From the IMG/VR virus record IMGVR_UViG_3300042475_000055, positions 1 to 24,105 of that record: a stretch of 24,105 bases of DNA; one strand, 5' to 3'. The position numbers and the translations under genes are program-made. Positions within the stretch are counted from its first letter, which is position 1, and each line of letters starts with the position of its first letter. Source of the stretch: a virus. The notes under the pieces were generated by a model. That model made no database searches. It was given only the letters and a program-made list of their open reading frames with translations, and was not told the DNA's origin. Positions 19,341 through 24,105 of this stretch are shown here, piece by piece.

Positions 19341-21457
19341 GCAAGTCAACGCAGCACTTCACCCAATGGCTTGGGATAGAGCATAAGGTCCCCGTGATGT
19401 TGGAGAATCGCTCCGGCAAGTACATCACCTACGGCTTTGCCAACGAGTACCCATACTACCTGCTTGACAACTATCGCAGGAGCAGCAAGCACAATGCCAT
19501 CGTCAACGGCAAGGTGAACTACATCATGGGCGGTGGATGGCAGGCAGGCGACAACCTGACCGTGGAGCAAGAGGCCCGATTCATCAAGTTCTTCGATGGA
19601 ATGTCAAGCACCGAGGACCTGAACGACATCACCGAGAAACTGGTCCTTGACTTGGAGTTATTCAACGGATTTGCGGTTGCGGTTACTTGGTCCAAGTTGG
19701 GAACCATCGCCAAGATGGAGCACGTCCCGTTTGAGAAAATTAGAGTTGACAAGGAAGAAAAGATGTTCCAAGTCGCTGACTGGTACAACGACGACATGAT
19801 GCAGTTGTTCCCGAAGGTGGGCGACATCGAGAAGATTCCTGCATTCGACCCGGAGAACCGCCTCGGTAAGCAGTTGTTCTACTATCGGGTCTACGCAGCA
19901 GGTGTGAAGCACTATCCTTTGCCCGAATACATCGGAGGGAACGCTTGGATTGAGGCAGACGTGCAAGTGGCGAACTTCCACAACAACAACCTCCGCAACA
20001 ACTTTTGGGGGGGATATCTGATCAACTTCAACAACGGCATTCCTACACCTGAAGAACAAGGCGACATCGAGCGTCAAATCAAGCGTAAGTTTTCGGGTAC
20101 GGACAACGCTGGTCGCTTTGTTGTAACCTTCAACGACGATGCGGCCAAGGCCCCGACACTTGAACCGCTGACTCCTTCGGATATGGACAAGCAGTTCGAG
20201 ATACTGAACAAAGCCATTCAGCAGGAGATATTCATTGCCCACCGTGTAACCAACCCGATGCTTTTCGGGGTGAAGACCGAAGGCCAATTGGGTGGACGCA
20301 ACGAATTGGTCGAAGCCTACGAACTATTCAAGGCCACCTACGTCAACGACCGGGTGCGCAAAGTGGAACGGATGATAAACTACCTCGGCTCGTTCAACGG
20401 AGTCGAAGGGATGGAACTTATCCCTGTGGAACCCATCACGGAGCGACTAAGCGAACAAGCCCTCTTGCAAATCATGACCCAAGACGAACTGCGTGAGAAA
20501 GCGGGTCTGCAACCCTTGGAAAAGCCTGCCGACGTGGTTGGACCTAACCCCCAACCCGACGAGCAACCGCAAACCGTGGAGCAACTTGCCAGCAACGACA
20601 ACATCAAGAAACTGTCGGGCCGTGAGTACCAAAACCTGATGCGAATCGTGCGTCAGTACATGCAGGAGAAAATCACGCTGGAAATGGCTCGGACCATGCT
20701 TTCGGCTGGATTCGGTTTGTCTGCCCAAGAGATTGACACGATGCTCGGAGTGCAGTCCCAAGAGTTCAGCGAGCCTCAATGGGGCCAAGAGGACGATGAG
20801 GACTACGGCTGGGGCGAGGAAGAGTTTAAGGTCTTGGAGGTCGTTGCCTCTAAGTTCGGATGTCATGCAGACGATTACCATGTGATGCACTCCAAGCCGA
20901 TGCGGTTCGACACCAACATCGATGAAAACATCCGCTTGGCCTTTGCCGAACTGGGCGAGGAAGAGGTTGAACTTGACAAGAAGATTGAAGCCTACCGCAA
21001 GAAGAACCGGGACGCAAGCGTTGAAGAAATGGCCAAGGAATTCGGGGTCAGCAAGGCGAAGGTCGCCAAGCGTGTCGCCTACTTGATAACAAAGGACCGC
21101 TACCCAATCAGCAGGGCGGTGGATAAGATTGCCGAGCAAAACCTTCCCAAGAACGTGAAGGAAGTTGCCGAGCCAGTCTTGGAAGTCAGATACAAATACG
21201 CATGGGCCACAGGGTTCAGCAACAAGGACAAAGGCTCCAGCCGTGAGTTCTGCAAAGTGATGCTTGACTTAGCCGGGCAGGGCAAGGTTTACACGAGGGA
21301 GGACATCGACGGGATTTCTGCAATCATGGGCTACTCCGTATGGAATCGCAGAGGCGGTTGGTATCACACACCGAGCGGAGTGAATCGCCCCCAATGTCGC
21401 CATGTATGGGAGCAGCAGTTGGTAATCCGTAAAGGCAATAAAATCACGAAGGCATGA
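19337..21457 (+). CDS. Portal protein with C-terminal extension (706 aa)
   Basis: Residues 1-400 are a phage portal protein: N-V-N-Y-I-M-G-G-G-W-like core (56-69), E-L-F-N-G-F-A-V-A-V-T-W, H-V-P-F-E-K-I-R-V, then Q-Q-E-I-F-I-A-H-R-V-T-N-P-M-L-F-G, and a helical stem. Portals form the 12-fold ring through which DNA is packed. The remaining 300 residues are unusual: a Q/P/E-rich linker (about 400-430), a helix-turn-helix-like segment (559-583, VEEMAKEFGVSKAKVAKRVA), and a C-terminal domain (616-706) with S-S-R-E-F-C-K, Y-T-R-E-D-I, R-G-G-W-Y and C-R-H-V-W. That last set recalls head morphogenesis (minor head) protein tails. So this may be a portal-minor head fusion. The normal portal length is about 400-500 aa. 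Confidence 0.85.
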   Translation: MSKSTQHFTQWLGIEHKVPVMLENRSGKYITYGFANEYPYYLLDNYRRSSKHNAIVNGKVNYIMGGGWQAGDNLTVEQEARFIKFFDGMSSTEDLNDITEKLVLDLELFNGFAVAVTWSKLGTIAKMEHVPFEKIRVDKEEKMFQVADWYNDDMMQLFPKVGDIEKIPAFDPENRLGKQLFYYRVYAAGVKHYPLPEYIGGNAWIEADVQVANFHNNNLRNNFWGGYLINFNNGIPTPEEQGDIERQIKRKFSGTDNAGRFVVTFNDDAAKAPTLEPLTPSDMDKQFEILNKAIQQEIFIAHRVTNPMLFGVKTEGQLGGRNELVEAYELFKATYVNDRVRKVERMINYLGSFNGVEGMELIPVEPITERLSEQALLQIMTQDELREKAGLQPLEKPADVVGPNPQPDEQPQTVEQLASNDNIKKLSGREYQNLMRIVRQYMQEKITLEMARTMLSAGFGLSAQEIDTMLGVQSQEFSEPQWGQEDDEDYGWGEEEFKVLEVVASKFGCHADDYHVMHSKPMRFDTNIDENIRLAFAELGEEEVELDKKIEAYRKKNRDASVEEMAKEFGVSKAKVAKRVAYLITKDRYPISRAVDKIAEQNLPKNVKEVAEPVLEVRYKYAWATGFSNKDKGSSREFCKVMLDLAGQGKVYTREDIDGISAIMGYSVWNRRGGWYHTPSGVNRPQCRHVWEQQLVIRKGNKITKA

Positions 21458-22035
21458 AGGCACTATTCATAAGCGAAGAAACGCTGCTCGACAATAGCAT
21501 CATCAACGAGAACGTATCCTACACGCAAATCCGTCCAACGGTCATCAAGGTCCAAGAGATGCGGATTCAGCCCATCGTTGGCTCTCCGTTGTACGGGGAA
21601 TTGGTTACGCAGGTCGTCAGCGGTTCAACGTCTGCACTCAACCAAACGCTGCTGGAGGATTACATTCAGCCGGCTATGATTCAGTGGCTCTACTACGAAC
21701 TACCCATGGTCTTAGCGTTTAAGTACATGAACAAGGGGATGGTCCGTAGAACGAGCGAGGAATCAAGCCAAATGAGCATGGAGGAAATCACCCGGCTGAC
21801 CGACAAAGTCAAGAACGATGCCGAGTGGTATTCCGAGCGAATTACCCGGTACCTGATGGAGAACCGCAACTCGTATCCCTTGTGGAACTCGCCTCCGTCT
21901 GCTCTTGACACAATCTACCCGAACGCTACCAACTACCGAACAGGGATGGTCTTAGACCGCAACCGAAGAATGGGAATCAGCAACCTTGACTACCCCTACC
22001 CCTACGGACAATTCGGGGCGTGTAATGACTGCTAA
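21454..22035 (+). CDS. Head-tail connector/adaptor protein (193 aa)
   Basis: Helix-rich protein with F-I-S-E-E-T-L-L-D-N-S-I-I-N-E-N-V (residues 5-21), I-R-P-T-V-I-K-V-Q-E-M-R-I-Q-P-I-V-G (26-43), and an A-M-I-Q-W-L-Y-Y-E-L-P-M segment. This pattern matches the head-tail adaptor-like DUF6712 group known from Bacteroidota phages, which binds the portal ring and forms the neck. The gene overlaps the portal by ATGA and precedes a tail completion-like gene, fitting the neck function. The last residues (C-N-D-C) form a cysteine pair. The family number is from memory; the positional argument is stronger. Confidence 0.65.
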   Translation: MKALFISEETLLDNSIINENVSYTQIRPTVIKVQEMRIQPIVGSPLYGELVTQVVSGSTSALNQTLLEDYIQPAMIQWLYYELPMVLAFKYMNKGMVRRTSEESSQMSMEEITRLTDKVKNDAEWYSERITRYLMENRNSYPLWNSPPSALDTIYPNATNYRTGMVLDRNRRMGISNLDYPYPYGQFGACNDC

Positions 22036-22037
22036 CG

Positions 22038-22211
22038 ATGGGCGCACACAAGAAGAACATACTGAAACTGCAAAACTATGTCTTGGATAAAAATCAAGCA
22101 AGCCCTGCTGGACCTTGCAAATGCTCATCCTCAGGTCAACTCCTTCGGGACGGGCGACCCGTTGGCGATAGGAACGGACAACACCATCAACCTGCGAACC
22201 CCAAGCCGTGA
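22038..22211 (+). CDS. Possible small basic peptide gene (57 aa), overlapping
   Basis: ATG 22038 lies 2 nt after the connector stop and opens MGAHKKNILKLQNYVLDKNQ, a plausible helix; the rest overlaps the 167-aa gene in another frame and looks random. The tight spacing after the connector gene and the protein-like start are the only support. It could serve as a translation leader for the next gene, whose ATG (22078) lies inside it. Real only if the short amino-terminal sequence is conserved elsewhere. Confidence 0.25.
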   Translation: MGAHKKNILKLQNYVLDKNQASPAGPCKCSSSGQLLRDGRPVGDRNGQHHQPANPKP

Positions 22212-22581
22212 ACGCATCGTCTATCCTTTGGTCTTTGCGGATGTGCAGTCGGCAACTACTGATGCTGGGACTTTGGACCTTGTGGTCGGTGTCTATTTTA
22301 GCGACAGGGTGGAGTCCATCAAACCGATGGGCGGAGTGGTTTCAGGCAGCCCTACGCTGGGTTGGCAGGACAACGAGGACGAGGTCTTAAGCGACCAGTT
22401 GCAGATAGCACAGGACTTCATTTCAAGCCTTACAAACGACCCAAGCGAGGACTGGACCCTTAGTGCCTCCGTGTCGCTTACACGCTTTGTGGAGAGCCGG
22501 GACGACCGCACGGCAGGGTGGCAGGCGACGATGACTTTTGAAATCCCCTACGGCCATTCGGTTTGTGAAATTCCAGTCTAA
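22078..22581 (+). CDS. Tail completion/neck-type protein (167 aa)
   Basis: The protein starts M-S-W-I-K-I-K-Q-A-L-L-D-L-A-N-A-H-P-Q-V and ends A-T-M-T-F-E-I-P-Y-G-H-S-V-C-E-I-P-V. The mixed helix-then-beta layout with repeated W and T, and the last T-F-E-I-P-x segment, resemble the tail terminator (completion) proteins found after connectors in siphophages. These cap the tail tube and join it to the neck. It follows the connector gene by about 40 nt; the same order portal, connector, terminator is classical. Residues 90-150 (D-N-E-D-E-V-L-S-D-Q-L-Q-I-A-Q-D-F-I) form the main helix. Confidence 0.62.
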   Translation: MSWIKIKQALLDLANAHPQVNSFGTGDPLAIGTDNTINLRTPSRERIVYPLVFADVQSATTDAGTLDLVVGVYFSDRVESIKPMGGVVSGSPTLGWQDNEDEVLSDQLQIAQDFISSLTNDPSEDWTLSASVSLTRFVESRDDRTAGWQATMTFEIPYGHSVCEIPV

Positions 22582-22591
22582 TCTACATTTA
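22562..22591 (+). promoter_or_regulatory. Promoter TTTG-N18-TACATTTA
   Basis: TTTG (22562-22565) and TACATTTA (22584-22591) are 18 nt apart, the same spacing as the promoter before 14430. The -7 box is 17 nt before ATG 22609, leaving a short A-rich leader. Confidence 0.5.
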
Positions 22592-22608
22592 CAATTAAAC
22601 GCTAAAAA

Positions 22609-22884
22609 ATGCCTACACCTATTTTGCAACAAATGCTCGGACAGGGCGGTACGATGGAGTTTATCAATGGATCCGTTACCGGGAAAAACTACGACTTCCT
22701 TGTAGTCAACACCGCTGCGACCTTCACAACTTTAACAGGAACTGGAAGCGAGAACCTGCTAACCGCTTACAACTTTTCGGGGGTTTCTATTTCCGCTGGT
22801 ATCGTGATAAGCGGTCGCAATGGCGGTAAGATTACGGCCGTCAATCCAAGCGCAGGTTCAGTCATCGGTTACACATTCCTCTAA
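22609..22884 (+). CDS. Small structural protein (91 aa)
   Basis: Begins MPTPILQQMLGQGGTMEF and ends S-A-G-S-V-I-G-Y-T-F-L. Short beta strands (F-L-V-V-N-T-A-A-T-F, G-I-V-I-S-G-R-N-G-G-K-I) dominate. I recall nearly the same opening and close in small proteins of Bacteroidota phages, next to the fibre genes, but no function has been given. A decoration, collar or fibre-linked protein is likely. It has its own promoter box and is joined to the next gene by a TAATG overlap. Confidence 0.68.
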   Translation: MPTPILQQMLGQGGTMEFINGSVTGKNYDFLVVNTAATFTTLTGTGSENLLTAYNFSGVSISAGIVISGRNGGKITAVNPSAGSVIGYTFL

Positions 22885-23054
22885 TGCTGATAGGCTACGG
22901 CTACGGCTACCCGACATCAATGCTCCAAGGCGGAGTCGCTGCTGGAGTTTGGGCCTTGTTCAACGCACGGGCTACGGCTGACGGAGCGACCGCTGCCGAG
23001 GCTGCCGTGGATGGATGCCTCTTTAATCGCTTTGCAGTCATCTACAATTTCTAA
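22884..23054 (+). CDS. Small structural peptide (56 aa)
   Basis: ATG 22884 overlaps the previous stop (TAATG) and TAA 23052-23054 ends it 2 nt before the next start. Sequence: a repeated G-Y-G-Y-G-Y start, G-G-V-A-A-G-V-W-A-L-F-N-A-R-A-T-A-D-G-A, then E-A-A-V-D-G-C-L-F-N-R-F. The A-R-A-x-A-D-G-A...E-x-x-x-x-x-C-L pattern matches short phage proteins found before large fibre genes in Bacteroidota phages. One cysteine, no membrane helix long enough to be certain. Function unknown. Confidence 0.65.
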   Translation: MLIGYGYGYPTSMLQGGVAAGVWALFNARATADGATAAEAAVDGCLFNRFAVIYNF

Positions 23055-23056
23055 GA

Positions 23057-24105
23057 ATGCCGACACCATCGCTAATCCTTGTGCCTGCTCGCTTTAAGAC
23101 GGGCAAACTATACACACCCTTAGCAACGACTTCGGGCGGTGTGGTTCTTGGTGCATCGGGCGACTTCAATGTTACCCGTGCAACTACGGCAACAAGGGTC
23201 AACGCAAGCGGATTGATTGAGGTTGTCGCTTCAGGGATTCCGAGGTTGGACTATCCTCTTGGCGGGGGATGCCCTGCTCTCTTGGTGGAGCCGAGTGGGT
23301 CGAACTTGGTCGCACAAAGCCAAAACTGGCTTGCAAGTGGATGGCGTTCGGATGCAACGGCAAACGTTACAACCGTGTCAGCAACCACGGGAACACTTGA
23401 CCCCTTAGGAACAAACACGGCCAATGCAATAAGTCCTACGAGTGGGAATACATCACACACAAAGGTTGGTAATGATAGTGCTACAAGTTTTACAAGCGGA
23501 ACGGTTTACACGGCATCCGCATTTTTCAAACAGGGAGTGGGCAATGCAGGAAGATATGTCCAAATATTTTGGGCTCCTACAAGATTTGCTTCAAATACCT
23601 TTGCGAATTTTGACCTGCAACTTGGAACAGTTGCCCTTGTAACAGGTTCAACGGTAACGGCAGACATAGAAAATTACGGAAATGGCTGGTATCGATGCAG
23701 ATGCACAAACACCTGCATAAGTGCAGGAACAGGGGCAAATGGTATATCTATCGCATTAATTGAAACAAGCGGTAGTACTCGTGCGTCTATTTTTACAGGC
23801 ACAACTACGGACATCTTATACGGCTGGGGCGCACAACTTGAAACAGGCTCCATCGCCACCTCCTACATCCCCACAACCACCGCATCGGGAACACGCAACG
23901 CAGAGGTATTAACCCTATCAGGCGCAGTCAGCGGATGCATCGGGCAGACGGAGGGGACGATTTATTTAGAAACAGATGCACTTGTTAGCGGGGCAAGTGA
24001 TTTATTTTGCTTTGCAAGGGCTACAACGAACACTGTATCAATAAGCAAGAATTCTAGCAATATAATTCAAGCCACGGTATATACATCTGGACTAGCTTTA
24101 AATAT
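23057..24105 (+). CDS. Fibre/spike-like structural protein, 3' partial (at least 349 aa)
   Basis: ATG 23057 starts a frame that stays open to the window end. It begins MPTPSLILVPARFKTGKLYT and then shows F-N-V-T-R-A-T-T-A-T-R-V-N-A-S-G-L-I-E, P-R-L-D-Y-P, and L-L-V-E-P-S-G-S-N-L-V-A-Q-S. A carbohydrate-binding/concanavalin-like domain follows: V-Y-T-A-S-A-F-F-K, Y-G-N-G-W-Y-R-C, L-Y-G-W-G-A-Q-L-E-T-G, S-Y-I-P-T-T, then a second beta domain from E-G-T-I-Y-L-E. This chain is common in phage fibre or appendage proteins and suggests glycan binding on the host cell. The gene is cut by the window edge. Confidence 0.82.
   Translation, partial: MPTPSLILVPARFKTGKLYTPLATTSGGVVLGASGDFNVTRATTATRVNASGLIEVVASGIPRLDYPLGGGCPALLVEPSGSNLVAQSQNWLASGWRSDATANVTTVSATTGTLDPLGTNTANAISPTSGNTSHTKVGNDSATSFTSGTVYTASAFFKQGVGNAGRYVQIFWAPTRFASNTFANFDLQLGTVALVTGSTVTADIENYGNGWYRCRCTNTCISAGTGANGISIALIETSGSTRASIFTGTTTDILYGWGAQLETGSIATSYIPTTTASGTRNAEVLTLSGAVSGCIGQTEGTIYLETDALVSGASDLFCFARATTNTVSISKNSSNIIQATVYTSGLALN

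Noticed and set aside
20447-21139. 230-codon open frame on the - strand
   Set aside because: Antisense to the portal gene, rich in L/V/H as expected of a mirror of D/E/K-rich coding; no start context or domain.
1-24105. CRISPR array, insertion sequence, transposase, integrase or attachment site
   Set aside because: No regularly spaced repeats, no transposase or recombinase motifs, and no long terminal repeats were seen.

Overview
This window looks like the late (packaging, virion assembly) arm of a tailed-phage or prophage genome whose host is probably a Bacteroidota bacterium. Every convincing gene is on the + strand and neighbours mostly touch or overlap (ATGA, TAATG, TGATG junctions). Recognisable phage parts are terminase small and large subunits, portal, XkdF-like protease, scaffold-like protein, HK97-type major capsid protein, tape measure and tail proteins. 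The host guess rests on three things: TAnnTTT(G/A) promoter boxes of the Bacteroidota type, A/C-rich start contexts without Shine-Dalgarno sequences, and several small proteins I recognise from Bacteroidota phages. No integrase, lysis cassette or replisome is visible, so lifestyle cannot be decided.

Layout. 1-4230: an accessory and regulatory block. It holds a VRR-NUC-type nuclease (cut by the window edge), a mini-lipoprotein, several small proteins, a C5-cytosine DNA methyltransferase with a long overprinted ORF, a stand-alone DnaA domain-IV-like protein, a small sigma-70-like factor and a run of small overlapping genes. 4230-5808: terminase. 5818-7717: a tiny membrane peptide, two glycosyltransferase-like proteins and a SAM methyltransferase. 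7714-8459: a tail-assembly-chaperone-like gene with a T9 slippery run and a -1 frame extension. 8460-8640: a promoter followed by an odd tRNA-like RNA with two T-arms. 8662-14415: neck/tail proteins, ending with the tape measure. 14430-17199: protease, scaffold-like protein, capsid, a terminator, a tail-tube-like protein, and a second terminator. 17278-18354: a third glycosyltransferase. 18385-24105: fibre-like proteins, portal, head-tail connector, tail completion, small structural proteins, and a large fibre/spike-like protein that runs off the end.

How it works together. TerS/TerL package DNA through the portal into a capsid built by scaffold, protease and capsid protein. The chaperone, tape measure, tube and baseplate-like proteins build a long tail (siphovirus-like). 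The sigma-like protein is a candidate for driving the repeated TAnnTTTR boxes, which lie 4-7 nt before many start codons and would give leaderless or nearly leaderless messages. The glycosyltransferases and methyltransferase inside the structural region suggest sugar decoration of the virion or of the host surface.

The points most worth checking are the T9 frameshift, the double-T-arm RNA, the overprinted ORF in the DNA methyltransferase, the promoter-on-start-codon pattern, and the displaced portal.
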